From: Saprospiraceae bacterium
GTDB lineage: Bacteria > Bacteroidota > Bacteroidia > Chitinophagales > Saprospiraceae
Reading direction: 5' to 3'
Length of the DNA stretch: 64,000 bases
Assembly: GCA_022448955.1 (NCBI GenBank)
Contig: JAKVCU010000065.1
Location: forward strand, 1-64,000
Shown here: piece after piece, positions 45,746 to 55,356 of the stretch
Layout: every line of letters begins with the position of its first letter
Position numbering within the stretch: position 1 is the stretch's first letter
Made by a program: the position numbers and the translations under genes
The notes under the pieces: model-generated
The model's input: the letters and a program-made list of their open reading frames with translations, nothing else
Told to the model about the DNA's origin: nothing
Databases searched by the model: none

Positions 45746-46501
45746 TCAAGCATATTCAAAAAAGATATTTTTTCTTTTGAATCCCATCTTTTCATAGATG
45801 CCAATTCCATCTTCAGACGCTTGTAGGACTGCTTCTTGATACCCTTTTGCTTTCGCAAAATTTAATGCGTAGGAAAATAAGTAGGATCCAATGCCCTTCT
45901 TTCGATAATTCTCCAATGTGGCGAATCCGTAAAGTCCAACCACCTTTTCATTAGTTGGGAAAACTTCTACGCTTGCAACGGCTTTGCCATCTTCATAATA
46001 GGCTAAGAATTGAATATTTGAATCTAGATAGCTTTCTGCGGTTTGCTGATAGTAAGTAATGACATTTTGATCGGCTGGTGTCCAGTTCTCTGCAATCACA
46101 TTGGCACAAGCCATTAAATCAACTTTGGACTGGGCCAACTTGATATTTTGGTGTTGTACTGAAGAGATCGGGTGAAATTGATTAAGGTTGAGAACCATTC
46201 CAACCTCCTGGTTTTGCCGTTCAATGGACAGCTTTTGTAAGTGTTGACTTAAATTTGGCGAAAGCCTATCATCCCTAAGCCAGATACAATACTCTAGTTG
46301 TTTAGAGCGATAATAATCGATTACTTTTTCCAAAGCATCAAAGGATATATTTTCGTCTTTAATAAAAATAATATTAAAGGTATCACAAGAAAGGCCACTG
46401 TCTACATATGCTATTGAAGGCACTTCAAAAACTTGCATCTGCGGTGATCCTTGTGGAATACGAATGGCATGCTGTAGGAAGTTGTGGCTGATTGGTCCCA
46501 T
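45746..46501 (-). CDS. GNAT family N-acetyltransferase
   Basis: A 251-residue cytoplasmic protein. The C-terminal half (about 120-250) is a GNAT domain: acetyl-CoA-binding LENYRKKGIGSYLFSYAL (Q/RxxGxG/A type, here RKKGIG) and a final YEKMGFKRKN. The N-terminal half is less conserved and may be a second, degenerate acetyltransferase-like lobe. The substrate is not predictable. It lies 57 bp downstream of rsmI on the same strand, but no functional link is evident. Confidence 0.88.
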   Translation of the reverse strand: MGPISHNFLQHAIRIPQGSPQMQVFEVPSIAYVDSGLSCDTFNIIFIKDENISFDALEKVIDYYRSKQLEYCIWLRDDRLSPNLSQHLQKLSIERQNQEVGMVLNLNQFHPISSVQHQNIKLAQSKVDLMACANVIAENWTPADQNVITYYQQTAESYLDSNIQFLAYYEDGKAVASVEVFPTNEKVVGLYGFATLENYRKKGIGSYLFSYALNFAKAKGYQEAVLQASEDGIGIYEKMGFKRKNIFFEYA

Positions 46502-46558
46502 GATATATTTATCTTTTAGAGTAAAACCTACTTACAGGCCCTTATAGTTCCAATCTTT

Positions 46559-47227
46559 TTATTTTGGTCCTACCACAATTACAATTTCACCTTTCACACC
46601 AGCAGCTTCGTAATGTTTGATTAACTCTGCTAAGGTGTTGGTGCGAATGTCTTCGTGTATTTTTGTTAACTCTCTGGCAACACATGCTTTTCGCTCTTCA
46701 CCACAATGCTCCGCTAATTGCTTTAGGCATTTGACCAGACGGTGAGGAGATTCGAGTATGGCAAAGGTGTGTGGTAAGCTGGCAAGATATAATAGGCGTG
46801 TTTGGCGACCTTTTTTGTGGGGCAAAAAGCCTTCAAAATGGAAGCGGTCGCAGGGTAGGCCGGAAGCTACTAATGCCGGAACAAAAGAAGTAGCTCCAGG
46901 CAAACATTCTACTTTTACATCGGCTTCCACGCATGCACGAACCATTAAAAAACCAGGGTCGGAAATACCAGGGGTGCCCGCATCAGAGATGAGGGCCATG
47001 GCCGTGCCAGCTTGTATTTGCTCAACAAGTTGAGCAGTAATACCATGCTCATTGTGTGCATGATAGGAACGAAGAGGTGTTTCTATTTCGTAATGTGAAA
47101 ATAGCTTCTTGGAGGTTCGAGTATCTTCCGCCAATACCAAATCAACTTCCTTTAGAATTCGTAGTGCACGAAGACTAATATCCTCTAAATTTCCAATAGG
47201 TGTAGGAACGATATACAGCATACCCAT
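46559..47227 (-). CDS. rsmI: 16S rRNA (cytidine(1402)-2'-O)-methyltransferase
   Basis: A 222-residue SAM-dependent tetrapyrrole-methylase-fold enzyme that methylates the ribose of C1402 in 16S rRNA. Family blocks are all visible: YIVPTPIGNLEDISLRAL at the N terminus, LAEDTRTSKKLFSHY, LISDAGTPGISDPG, and ARELTKIHED near the C terminus. The protein is about 50 residues shorter than many RsmI proteins because it ends after the methylase domain (EIVIVVGPK), which is common in Bacteroidota. It lies 12 bp downstream of purS. Confidence 0.95.
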   Translation of the reverse strand: MGMLYIVPTPIGNLEDISLRALRILKEVDLVLAEDTRTSKKLFSHYEIETPLRSYHAHNEHGITAQLVEQIQAGTAMALISDAGTPGISDPGFLMVRACVEADVKVECLPGATSFVPALVASGLPCDRFHFEGFLPHKKGRQTRLLYLASLPHTFAILESPHRLVKCLKQLAEHCGEERKACVARELTKIHEDIRTNTLAELIKHYEAAGVKGEIVIVVGPK

Positions 47228-47239
47228 AGATTAGGGTGA

Positions 47240-47494
47240 TTATTCTGCTGCTGCTAAAGTGAAAGTGTATGTTTCCATGATCATATTGGCAAGGATTTTT
47301 TTACATGCCACATCAACCTTCTCTTTAGCTGCTTCTTCAGAAGCCGCTTCTAGATTCATAGTAATGTGTTTGCCAATGCGAACATCTTCAATGCCGCTGA
47401 TGTCTAAGTTAGAAATGTTCTTTGCAACTGTTTTTCCTTGAGGGTCCAACAATTCTTTATGAGGCATAATGTTGATCTCAGCAATGAATTTCAT
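47240..47494 (-). CDS. purS: Phosphoribosylformylglycinamidine synthase subunit PurS
   Basis: An 84-residue small subunit of the PurSQL FGAM synthase in purine biosynthesis. KFIAEINIMPHKELLDPQGKTV and the following DISGIEDVRIGKHI are the family pattern, and length is normal. The gene overlaps the stop of pssA by 4 bp (ATGA-type), indicating translational coupling. No purQ or purL is in the window, which raises the question whether they lie elsewhere in split form or the genome has a large PurL as well. Confidence 0.9.
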   Translation of the reverse strand: MKFIAEINIMPHKELLDPQGKTVAKNISNLDISGIEDVRIGKHITMNLEAASEEAAKEKVDVACKKILANMIMETYTFTLAAAE

Positions 47495-48207
47495 ATTCTA
47501 GTATTTCGATTTAGCAGAAATAAAATGCTATTAGTTAAGATATAAATTAAAATAATCACAAAAGGCGCTAAATACCACTTAAAAATAATTAGCCCTATGG
47601 ATATGGCTGCAAAGATAATTTTAATCTCATTTCCTTTCCATGAAAGTGATTGTATTTTCAAACTAAACATAGGTATTTCTGCAATAAGCAGGATACATAG
47701 TAATAATATGGTCGTATAAAGGAAAGTGTAATTCATGATTCCAAGGCTAATTCCAAAGGGATCATAGATATAAACGAGTAATAAACCTACCGTCAAAATA
47801 GTACAGGCTGGTGTAGGTAAACCCAAAAAATCATAAGTTTGGCGTGTATCTAAATTGAATTTTGCTAAACGAAGACCAGAAAAGACAGATATCAAAAAAC
47901 CGGGAGCAGCAGCCCAAGCTAAGCCCAAGGGTTCTATGGCATGGTCCAAACGATAAAGAAGAAAATAAAAAATAGCACCTGGTACTAGGCCAAAGCTTAC
48001 CATATCTGCCATAGAATCCAATTCTTTGCCTAGGTCTGAACGCACATCTAATATTCTCGCTGCAGCACCATCTGCATAATCGGCTACACCACCTGCTGCG
48101 ACGAGCCATATCACCAAGTAAAGTTCTTCTGTAAATAATGCAACTAATGCCATGCAACCCAAAAAAAGATTGCTTAATGTAATCGTATTCGGAATGAGTT
48201 TTTTCAC
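47491..48207 (-). CDS. pssA: CDP-diacylglycerol-serine O-phosphatidyltransferase
   Basis: A 238-residue integral membrane enzyme that makes phosphatidylserine, the precursor of phosphatidylethanolamine. The CDP-alcohol phosphotransferase signature D-G-x2-A-R-x8-G-x3-D-x3-D is visible as DGAAARILDVRSDLGKELDSMAD. About six to seven hydrophobic helices follow the usual order. It is first in a pssA-purS-rsmI run with an overlap to purS. The N terminus KKLIPNTITLSNLFLGCMA is typical for the family. Confidence 0.94.
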   Translation of the reverse strand: MKKLIPNTITLSNLFLGCMALVALFTEELYLVIWLVAAGGVADYADGAAARILDVRSDLGKELDSMADMVSFGLVPGAIFYFLLYRLDHAIEPLGLAWAAAPGFLISVFSGLRLAKFNLDTRQTYDFLGLPTPACTILTVGLLLVYIYDPFGISLGIMNYTFLYTTILLLCILLIAEIPMFSLKIQSLSWKGNEIKIIFAAISIGLIIFKWYLAPFVIILIYILTNSILFLLNRNTRI

Positions 48208-48572
48208 AAGATGATAAAATTAAGGGCAGAAAATCAATTATTATATCATGATTCCCAACCAGTTGATGCCTAGAGCTTATCTTTATGTACAAATGTACCG
48301 ATTTTTATGTTATCATAAGTTTAACAATTTGTGCTCGTCAGCTAGTCAACAATTTGCTATCAAATTGAATCTTTTAGATAAACAAAGGCCAATTTTTACG
48401 TTTAGAAGACGGGACAGGCTTAGATTTTTATGAATTTTCTGCCTTTCTGCATCTTAAATATGGATAAAGCCTTGAATATAATTGTATAACTCCAGTGATA
48501 GTGAACCAAATATTACGGTCTGAGGTATCAATATTAGGCCAATTGGTTTAATCAAATTAAAACAACCTTGCT
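48208..48572. other. Divergent promoter region of pssA and the T9SS protein
   Basis: 365 bp between divergent genes, no ORF worth calling, no clear -7 element. AT-rich and otherwise featureless to the eye. Confidence 0.4.
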
Positions 48573-51500
48573 ATGAGATGGAATGCTATATGCGTTTTTC
48601 TTTTTCTTCTAATTGGTAGTTCCTCGATTTTTGCGCAAGCAAATGATGAGTGTATTGATGCTACACTTTTGAATGATGTGGTCAACTGGTGTTCTCAGCC
48701 AGCCGCTTTTTCAAATGTAGGAGCAACCGAATCTGGAACTGCTAACCCTGGATGTTTTCCGAATAATCAAATCAATAATGATGTCTGGTTTTCTTTTATT
48801 GCAGTGGCCACAGATATCAATATTGCCGTAATTGGAAATCAGCCTTTTAATTCTGGCGGAACACTACAGGCCCCTCAATTTGCATTATTTTCTGGGGATT
48901 GTACGAATGGGCTTACAGAGGTTGCTTGCCAATCAGATGCTTTTGGACAAAATATAGCACAAGCGTTTAATGATGTCGACTTGATTGTAGGTGCTACCTA
49001 TTATCTACAAATTAGTGCGCGAAATGGCAATACGGGTACATTTGAATTATGCATTAATAACTTTAATCAGGTACCTCAGCCATCAGGTGATTGTGAGACT
49101 GCGGTCATCCTATGTGATAAATCCCCATTTTCGGTAGAATTTATCAATGGTGTTGGACAGCAAAACAATGAATTGACCAACTTGAATTGCCCTACTTGCC
49201 TTAATGGCGAATCTGCTTCTAGTTGGTATAAATGGACTTGTGATGATCCAGGAACGCTGACGTTCAGCTTAAATCCATTGAATCCATCAGATGATTTGGA
49301 CTTTGTGGTATTTGAATTGCCAAATGGAGTAGAGGACTGTTCTGACAAGTTTGATATCCGTTGTATGGCTTCTGGTGAAAACGTAGGTGTTCCTTTTTCA
49401 GAATGGCAAGCTTGTACTGGTGCAACTGGCTTGCTAGAAGGGGATGGAGATACCAGTGAAGATTGTGGTTGTCAGCCTGGCAACAACAACTTTGTTTCTG
49501 CTTTAGATATGGTAGCAGGAAGGAGTTATGCTCTGGTGGTGAATAATTTTACCAACTCAGGTAGTGGATTTTCTATTGAATTTGGAGGTACGGGTACTTT
49601 TCTTGGGCCAATAGCTGCATTTACAACTGATGACGAACCAGATAATACGATTTGTGTAGGAGAGTCGATCACTTTTTCGGATGCCTCTTCTTTTGTAGGC
49701 ACTATTAATGGATGGGCATGGAACTTTGGTCCAGGGGCATCTATTTCAACGGCAAATACCCAAGGCCCTCATACCGTTTCTTATGATTTAGCGGGGATAA
49801 AGTCTATTGTCCTGACGGTAGAAACAGAGGAAGGCTGTTTGGTGACAGAGATCGCTCAAATTGAGGTAGAATGCTGCTCTGATCATTTTACTTTAGGTTC
49901 AGATATTACCAATTTGAATTGTCCTGATGTTTTGATCGGATCTATTGATCTAGACGTGATGAATGATTATGGCCCGTATAATTTTGAGTGGGATATAGGT
50001 GAAAACACGGAAGACCTATCTGGATTGGACCGGGGAACTTATGAAGTTACCATAACTGATCAAGCCACCTGTGATACCATTATTAATTTATTGGTGGATG
50101 GTCCTGATCCTTATGAGTTTGATACCCTGATAGTAATGCCTACTTGTAATGGAGGAACAGATGGAGTTCTTACCTTATCGGTAACTGGTGGTACACCTCC
50201 TTATGAATTTAATTTTGAAGGTAATGGCTTTACGCCAAATAATACACTCAGCAATATTTCTCAAGGGGATTATTCTGTAATTATTCGAGATGATAATGGT
50301 TGCGAGCAAGAACAAATCTTGGAAGTACGCGAATTAGAATTGGAGTTGGATCCTCTTATAGAAGCGATTACACCTCCTACTTGTACAGGGTTCTCCGATG
50401 GCTCTATTGTAGTGAATATCACAAATGGTCTGCCACCATATCAGTATAATTTTAATGATGGTAATGGTTTTGTGGGGGAAAACGCTTTATTGAATATTTC
50501 AGAAGGGGTTTATTTAGTAGAGGTGTTAGATGCTAATTTGTGTAGTGGTTTTTTTGAATTTGATGTGCAAGATCCTCCACCTTTAGAGCTATTTTTTGAC
50601 TTTGTTGATGTAAGTTGTTTTGGCGAATCTGATGGTAGTGTTACTTCAACCGTTACTGGAGGTGTCGGTGGATATAGTTATCAATGGTCCAATAGTAGTG
50701 ATTCTACTGCTATTGACAACTTACCAGCAGGTGATTATTTATTGCTGGTTACAGATGCGAATGGTTGCGAAATTCAGGATGTAGCTACTGTAATACAACC
50801 TGATCCGTTATTTATTGAGATCGTGGATATCGTGGACTTAATTTGTAATGGTGAACCAACAGGTGTAATTACAGTAGAAGGATCAGGAGGTGTACCGCCA
50901 TTTATGTATTCTATAAACGGATCGCCATTTCAATCAGAACCAGTATTTACAGATCTATTTGCCGGAGATTATGTGCTGACGATTATGGATTCGGAAGGTT
51001 GTATGGTAGAAGTGGAAGGTTTTGTGGATCAACCACCTCCCTTAATCGTAGATGCGGGTGAAGATCAAATTATTGAATTAGGTTTTTCAACAGATATTCG
51101 TGCGACGGTTAGTGAGTTTCCAGTAAGTTACCAATGGACACCAAGTGATTTCTTAGTGTGTGATACTTGTGCATTTACGGGAGTGGTACAACCAACTGGA
51201 AATATTACTTATACCGTTACAGCTACCAATGAGGATGGCTGTATGGCAACAGATAGTGTAACTATCTTCGTGATTAAAAATCGTCCCATATATATTCCTA
51301 ATGTTTTTTCTCCAAATGGAGATGGGCTCAATGATGGGTTCACTATTTATGGTGGACCAGCAGTTGCGGAGATCAGAAATTTAAAGATTTTTGATCGTTG
51401 GGGAGAGTTGATCTTTGATCAGGATAATTTACCGATCAATTCAGAGGCAGAGGGATGGGATGGTAAGTTTAAAGGAGAGCCCATGACTTCTTCCGTCTTT

Positions 51501-51575
51501 GTATATTTGGCCGAAGTTCAATTTATTGATGGTGAAATTGTCTTGTTTGATGGTGATATCACCTTATTAAGGTAA
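48573..51575 (+). CDS. T9SS-secreted surface protein with PKD, SprB-type repeats and gliding-type C-terminal domain
   Basis: A 1000-residue secreted protein with signal peptide (to about 22). Residues 25-340 form two Cys-rich all-beta domains (NDECIDATLL; CETAVILCDKSPF). A PKD-like domain lies about 345-435 (ITFSDASSFVGTINGWAWNFG). About five SprB-like repeats follow (435-850, pattern 'CNGxxDGxIxxxVTGGxxPYxYxW'). An Ig-like segment leads to the type-B sorting domain (IYIPNVFSPNGDGLNDGF... IFDRWGELIF) at about 905-1000. The protein should be exported through the type 9 system and held at the surface, as adhesin or motility-related protein. It is monocistronic. Confidence 0.92.
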   Translation: MRWNAICVFLFLLIGSSSIFAQANDECIDATLLNDVVNWCSQPAAFSNVGATESGTANPGCFPNNQINNDVWFSFIAVATDINIAVIGNQPFNSGGTLQAPQFALFSGDCTNGLTEVACQSDAFGQNIAQAFNDVDLIVGATYYLQISARNGNTGTFELCINNFNQVPQPSGDCETAVILCDKSPFSVEFINGVGQQNNELTNLNCPTCLNGESASSWYKWTCDDPGTLTFSLNPLNPSDDLDFVVFELPNGVEDCSDKFDIRCMASGENVGVPFSEWQACTGATGLLEGDGDTSEDCGCQPGNNNFVSALDMVAGRSYALVVNNFTNSGSGFSIEFGGTGTFLGPIAAFTTDDEPDNTICVGESITFSDASSFVGTINGWAWNFGPGASISTANTQGPHTVSYDLAGIKSIVLTVETEEGCLVTEIAQIEVECCSDHFTLGSDITNLNCPDVLIGSIDLDVMNDYGPYNFEWDIGENTEDLSGLDRGTYEVTITDQATCDTIINLLVDGPDPYEFDTLIVMPTCNGGTDGVLTLSVTGGTPPYEFNFEGNGFTPNNTLSNISQGDYSVIIRDDNGCEQEQILEVRELELELDPLIEAITPPTCTGFSDGSIVVNITNGLPPYQYNFNDGNGFVGENALLNISEGVYLVEVLDANLCSGFFEFDVQDPPPLELFFDFVDVSCFGESDGSVTSTVTGGVGGYSYQWSNSSDSTAIDNLPAGDYLLLVTDANGCEIQDVATVIQPDPLFIEIVDIVDLICNGEPTGVITVEGSGGVPPFMYSINGSPFQSEPVFTDLFAGDYVLTIMDSEGCMVEVEGFVDQPPPLIVDAGEDQIIELGFSTDIRATVSEFPVSYQWTPSDFLVCDTCAFTGVVQPTGNITYTVTATNEDGCMATDSVTIFVIKNRPIYIPNVFSPNGDGLNDGFTIYGGPAVAEIRNLKIFDRWGELIFDQDNLPINSEAEGWDGKFKGEPMTSSVFVYLAEVQFIDGEIVLFDGDITLLR

Positions 51576-51616
51576 GAACAAATCTCCAAATAGTTTCTAA
51601 AATTCGAGGCATAGAT

Positions 51617-52468
51617 ATGAAGCCCATTCCCTTCAAAGTTCCAAAATCTAGACAGTATTCCTTACGGATACAAGTTGATGATGGGCCTCATTTTTATGAT
51701 CAATTGCATTATCATCCAGAGTACCAAATCACTGCTATTCAGCAAGGGAAGGGTATTCTTTATGCAGGAAATGGAATGGTGCATTTTCAGGAAGGTGATA
51801 TTTTTATGATTGGGGCCAATGTGCCACACCTACTAAAAAATGCTCCTGTATATTTTTCCGAGACTTCTCCTGAAGTGTATGCGATCTCCTTATTTTTTGA
51901 TGAATATTCTTTTGGGCAAGGTTTTTTTGAAATCCATGAATTACAAAAAATCAAGCAGCTTTTAGCGGATAGCAAAAGAGTGATTAAGGTAACCCATGCT
52001 ACTATATTGGACAATTTGCTTCAAATACAGAAAAGAGTAGCAGAAGCCATCATTATTCAATTTTTGCAAATTTTGTCTGATTTGTCCGAAACCTCCAAAA
52101 AATTTATTAACTCTGATTATTATCAATTGTCTATTCATGAGAGTGTAGGTCAGCGATTAAATGATATTATTCGTTATTCTTTTGAGCATTTGCAAGAAAC
52201 TATTCGTATTGAAGAGGTAGCAGAGGTGGCCCATCTAAGTCGCTCGCAATTTAGCCGTTATTTTAAGTTACATACGGGGAAAACTTTCATTCAATTCTTG
52301 AATGAACTGCGTGTAGAAAGTGCTTGCAACTTGCTACTCCATGAGCATTATACGATCGAACAAATTTGCTACGAAGTTGGCTTTCAGAATTTATCTAATT
52401 TTAATCGACAATTCCGAAAAAGTAAAGGGTTGACACCTTCTGCTTATCGCAAATCTTATAAGGCATAA
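51617..52468 (+). CDS. AraC-family transcriptional regulator with cupin sensor domain (second)
   Basis: A 283-residue regulator with N-terminal cupin-like domain (HYHPEYQITAIQQGKGILY, FMIGANVPHLLKN) and double HTH domain (about 185-283, ending ICYEVGFQNLSNFNRQFRKSKGLTPSAYR). It is a paralogue of the regulator at 34182. It lies 41 bp after the T9SS gene and convergent with the TRIC-type gene, whose end it touches. The hydroxyproline operon begins 5 kb away on the other strand. AraC-type regulators control such operons elsewhere, so it is a candidate, but its target is unknown. Confidence 0.92.
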   Translation: MKPIPFKVPKSRQYSLRIQVDDGPHFYDQLHYHPEYQITAIQQGKGILYAGNGMVHFQEGDIFMIGANVPHLLKNAPVYFSETSPEVYAISLFFDEYSFGQGFFEIHELQKIKQLLADSKRVIKVTHATILDNLLQIQKRVAEAIIIQFLQILSDLSETSKKFINSDYYQLSIHESVGQRLNDIIRYSFEHLQETIRIEEVAEVAHLSRSQFSRYFKLHTGKTFIQFLNELRVESACNLLLHEHYTIEQICYEVGFQNLSNFNRQFRKSKGLTPSAYRKSYKA

Positions 52469-53071
52469 TTAGGCAGGGTTAAAAGGCAAATTCCAATGTT
52501 TCTTGATCGCCAAAATACGGATGACAATAACAGAAAGAATAGAAATGATCATCGCAATATCGGTGCTTACCATCAGGCACGTTCCTAAATAAACCAATGC
52601 ACCTGCCAAACAAGCGAAAGCATAAATTTCCTTGCGGAAAATAAGAGGCACATCTCTAGATAATACATCGCGGATGACGCCGCCAAAAACAGCGGATACA
52701 ATGCCCATCATCACGGCAATGAGCGGAGAAAGACCAACAGATAAGGTCTTTTCTAATCCAAGTATGGTAAATAAGCCAATTCCTATGGTGTCAAAAAGGA
52801 AAAAGCTCCGCTTTAACTTACTGATATAAGGCTTCAGGAAATAGCAAAAAGGAATTGCCGAGACGATGATATAAATGTATATTTCATCATTCATCCAGCC
52901 AACAGGTGTACTACCAATTAGGATATCACGCAAAGTACCTCCACCAATAGCAGTTACTAAACCAAGTATAAAAACACCAAAAAGGTCAAATTTTTTTTCA
53001 GTGCCTGCTAGTACACCACTCACAGCAAAAACAAAAGTTCCCAAATAATCAATAAAGTTGATCAATGACAT
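52469..53071 (-). CDS. TRIC-type cation channel family protein (UPF0126)
   Basis: A 200-residue inner-membrane protein built of two UPF0126 repeats, each with three membrane helices. Repeat one has AVSGVLAGTEKKFDLFGVFILGLVTAIGGGTLRDILIG. Repeat two has GLFTILGLEKTLSV...MGIVSAVFGGVIRDVLSRDVP. The paired 'GGGxxRD' signatures are diagnostic of the bacterial TRIC-like family, which conducts monovalent cations. The stop codon directly abuts the stop of the convergent AraC gene. It is 27 bp downstream of the D-amino-acid dehydrogenase gene and could be read through from that operon. Confidence 0.9.
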   Translation of the reverse strand: MSLINFIDYLGTFVFAVSGVLAGTEKKFDLFGVFILGLVTAIGGGTLRDILIGSTPVGWMNDEIYIYIIVSAIPFCYFLKPYISKLKRSFFLFDTIGIGLFTILGLEKTLSVGLSPLIAVMMGIVSAVFGGVIRDVLSRDVPLIFRKEIYAFACLAGALVYLGTCLMVSTDIAMIISILSVIVIRILAIKKHWNLPFNPA

Positions 53072-53098
53072 AAGTATTATTGAATCATAAAATTGACC

Positions 53099-54358
53099 TC
53101 AAAATCGATCAATTTTAAATAATTCAGTAGTAATGGATGTTTTTTGTTTGCTAATTATTTGACGCATCAATTTTCCGGTGGCAGGTCCTAGACTCATACC
53201 CATCATGCCATGCCCTGTTGCTATGAATAGATTTTGCACCTTTGGTGCTTTGCCCATATAAGGCATACCATCAGGAGTACAGGGGCGATAACCCACCCAA
53301 GGGGTTTGCTCATAAAGCGGCTGGACATCAAGTTGTGGATAATACTGAGTTGTACGCTCCAGAATACCTTTTAATCGAAGTGCATTGATTTTATCTTTTT
53401 TTGAAAGCAGACTTCCTAATTCTAGTGTACCTCCAATTCTTAGCTGTTGATGCATTGGTGTAATCGCTACTTTGGCTTCCGCCAAAATGCTTGGGATTCT
53501 TGGACTATTTGACGAAAGTGGAAGTGTAAAGCTATAGCCTTTGCCATCTTGCAATAACATAGAAATGCCTGCTTTTTCTAAAAGCTGTGCCGACCAAGTG
53601 CCAGCCGTACATAGCACTTGCTGTGTAGGAATCGATTGTTGATTACTGTCAATAATCGCTTTTATTTGCTGATCTTTAATGTCAAAATTTACCACTTTTG
53701 CTTGCAAAAATTGAACGCCAGTTTGTTTTAAGCGTAACAATAATTGTTGGATAAATTGCTGCGGATGAAGATGAGCATCATCAGGGAAATAGGCTCCACC
53801 AAGAATATTTAAATTAGCATTCTGCTCTAATTGTTCTACCTCTGCTTTGGATAGCAAATTTGCCGAAAGGCCAAGCTGCCTAGACTGTTTCACCATACTA
53901 GCCTCCTCTTTTTGCTGTTTAGAGGTTTTGAAAAGCATCAATAAGCCTTTTTTCTCGAAAGAGAAATCTAAGCCGACCTCCTCTGCAAAAGTCTCATACA
54001 AAAACTTACTCCACTGGTTAAATGCAAGCAATACGGGTGCTGCATTATGTACCTTGTTTTCATTACAAGAAAGATAAAATTGCCACAACCACTGAATCAG
54101 CTTGTTATTCAGGCGAGGACGAATATAAAAGGGACTTTTTGCGGAAAACATCCACCGAATCCCTTTTGAAATAACGCCTGGTGCGGCTAGCGGAATGAAG
54201 TGACTCGGCACAATCATTCCGGCATTGCCATGGGAAGTGCCGTTGGATAAATCCGATTGATCGATCACGGTGACTTCATAACCTTCTTCCTGAAGATACC
54301 AGGCTGCACACAGCCCAATGACACCGCCACCGATGATATGAATTGTTTTTTTACTCAT
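53099..54358 (-). CDS. FAD-dependent D-amino-acid (D-hydroxyproline) dehydrogenase
   Basis: A 419-residue flavoprotein of the DadA type. The dinucleotide-binding motif is IHIIGGGVIGLCAAWYL at the N terminus. SNGTSHGNAGMIVPSHFIPLAAPG is characteristic of D-amino-acid dehydrogenases acting on cis-4-hydroxy-D-proline and relatives, and the C terminus has GMPYMGKAP and ATGHGMMGMSLGP. It should oxidise cis-4-hydroxy-D-proline to 1-pyrroline-4-hydroxy-2-carboxylate. The gene overlaps the epimerase gene by 4 bp. Without context a D-alanine dehydrogenase would be equally possible; the operon makes hydroxyproline the best call. Confidence 0.88.
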   Translation of the reverse strand: MSKKTIHIIGGGVIGLCAAWYLQEEGYEVTVIDQSDLSNGTSHGNAGMIVPSHFIPLAAPGVISKGIRWMFSAKSPFYIRPRLNNKLIQWLWQFYLSCNENKVHNAAPVLLAFNQWSKFLYETFAEEVGLDFSFEKKGLLMLFKTSKQQKEEASMVKQSRQLGLSANLLSKAEVEQLEQNANLNILGGAYFPDDAHLHPQQFIQQLLLRLKQTGVQFLQAKVVNFDIKDQQIKAIIDSNQQSIPTQQVLCTAGTWSAQLLEKAGISMLLQDGKGYSFTLPLSSNSPRIPSILAEAKVAITPMHQQLRIGGTLELGSLLSKKDKINALRLKGILERTTQYYPQLDVQPLYEQTPWVGYRPCTPDGMPYMGKAPKVQNLFIATGHGMMGMSLGPATGKLMRQIISKQKTSITTELFKIDRF

Positions 54359-55356
54359 ATTACTTGAAAACCATAAGCGTAAGGATCATCAGCTGTATCG
54401 ATGATGATATTGTTATAGCCCGTTATTTTGGCCCAGCCTTCAATACTCGGGATAATGGCCGGATAATCGCCACAGTGTGTTTCTTCTTCAATACGGCCAA
54501 TAAACTGAGAACCGATATAACTTTCGTGAATGAAAGATGCTCCTTTCTGCAATTGGCTTTTGGCATACCACTGTGCCATTCGTGCAGAAGTACCTGTACC
54601 ACAAGGCGAGCGATCAATTGCTTTGTCGCCATAAAAAACAGCATTGCGAGCATCTGCTTCTTCAGCAATGGTGTCACCTGTCCAAAGTATATGACTCAAG
54701 CCATTGATATTTTTATGCAAAGGGTGCTGAAAAGTATATTTTCCATTCAATTGTTGTCGAAGAATTGGGCTCCATTGAATAAATTGACTAGCAGTATAAT
54801 ATTGTATGCCAGAAAAATTTTCTTGTGGATCTATAATTGCATAAAAGTTGCCACCATAAGCCACATCTAACTTTAATATTCCAAGATCAGGGCAATCTAC
54901 TTCTAAGTCTTTCAAATAAAGGAAAGAAGGAACATTGATGATCTTCACTGACTTTATTTTTCCGGCCTCTTCTTGGTATTCAACCTTTACGATTCCAGCG
55001 GGTGTTTCTAATCGGAGTTTTCCTTTTTCCTTGGGTTGTACTAGGCCTTCTTCTAGCATAATGGTCACTGTACCAATCGTTCCATGGCCACACATGGGTA
55101 GGCAGCCACTGGTCTCAATAAAAAGAATACCAATATCATTTTCGGGATAAGAAGGAGGAAAGAGAATGCTTCCCGACATCATATCATGTCCCCTTGGCTC
55201 AAACATCAGGCCTCTTCGAATCCAATCATATTCTTTTAAGAAATGGAGGCGTCGCTCCATCATATTTTGGCCTTCGAGCAGAGGTCCTCCGCCAACAATA
55301 AGCCTAACAGGGTTGCCACAAGTATGTGCATCTATACAAAAAAAGGTCTTTCTCAT
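54355..55356 (-). CDS. 4-hydroxyproline 2-epimerase (proline racemase family)
   Basis: A 333-residue cytoplasmic epimerase. Both catalytic cysteines are present: Cys89 in LPMCGHGTIG and the second in DRSPCGTGTSAR. Having both marks a racemase/epimerase, not a trans-3-hydroxyproline dehydratase, which has Thr at the second place. It should convert trans-4-hydroxy-L-proline to cis-4-hydroxy-D-proline. It overlaps the flanking genes by 4 bp on each side. Proline racemase activity cannot be excluded by motif alone, but the three partner enzymes support hydroxyproline. Confidence 0.92.
   Translation of the reverse strand: MRKTFFCIDAHTCGNPVRLIVGGGPLLEGQNMMERRLHFLKEYDWIRRGLMFEPRGHDMMSGSILFPPSYPENDIGILFIETSGCLPMCGHGTIGTVTIMLEEGLVQPKEKGKLRLETPAGIVKVEYQEEAGKIKSVKIINVPSFLYLKDLEVDCPDLGILKLDVAYGGNFYAIIDPQENFSGIQYYTASQFIQWSPILRQQLNGKYTFQHPLHKNINGLSHILWTGDTIAEEADARNAVFYGDKAIDRSPCGTGTSARMAQWYAKSQLQKGASFIHESYIGSQFIGRIEEETHCGDYPAIIPSIEGWAKITGYNNIIIDTADDPYAYGFQVI

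Noticed and set aside
47831-48292. 153-codon minus-strand ORF overlapping pssA
   Set aside because: It lies in another frame of pssA and extends into its promoter region; Cys/Arg/Ser-rich, no family.
54343-54870. 175-codon plus-strand ORF opposite the epimerase
   Set aside because: It overlaps the catalytic part of a clear proline-racemase-family gene and looks like no protein family.
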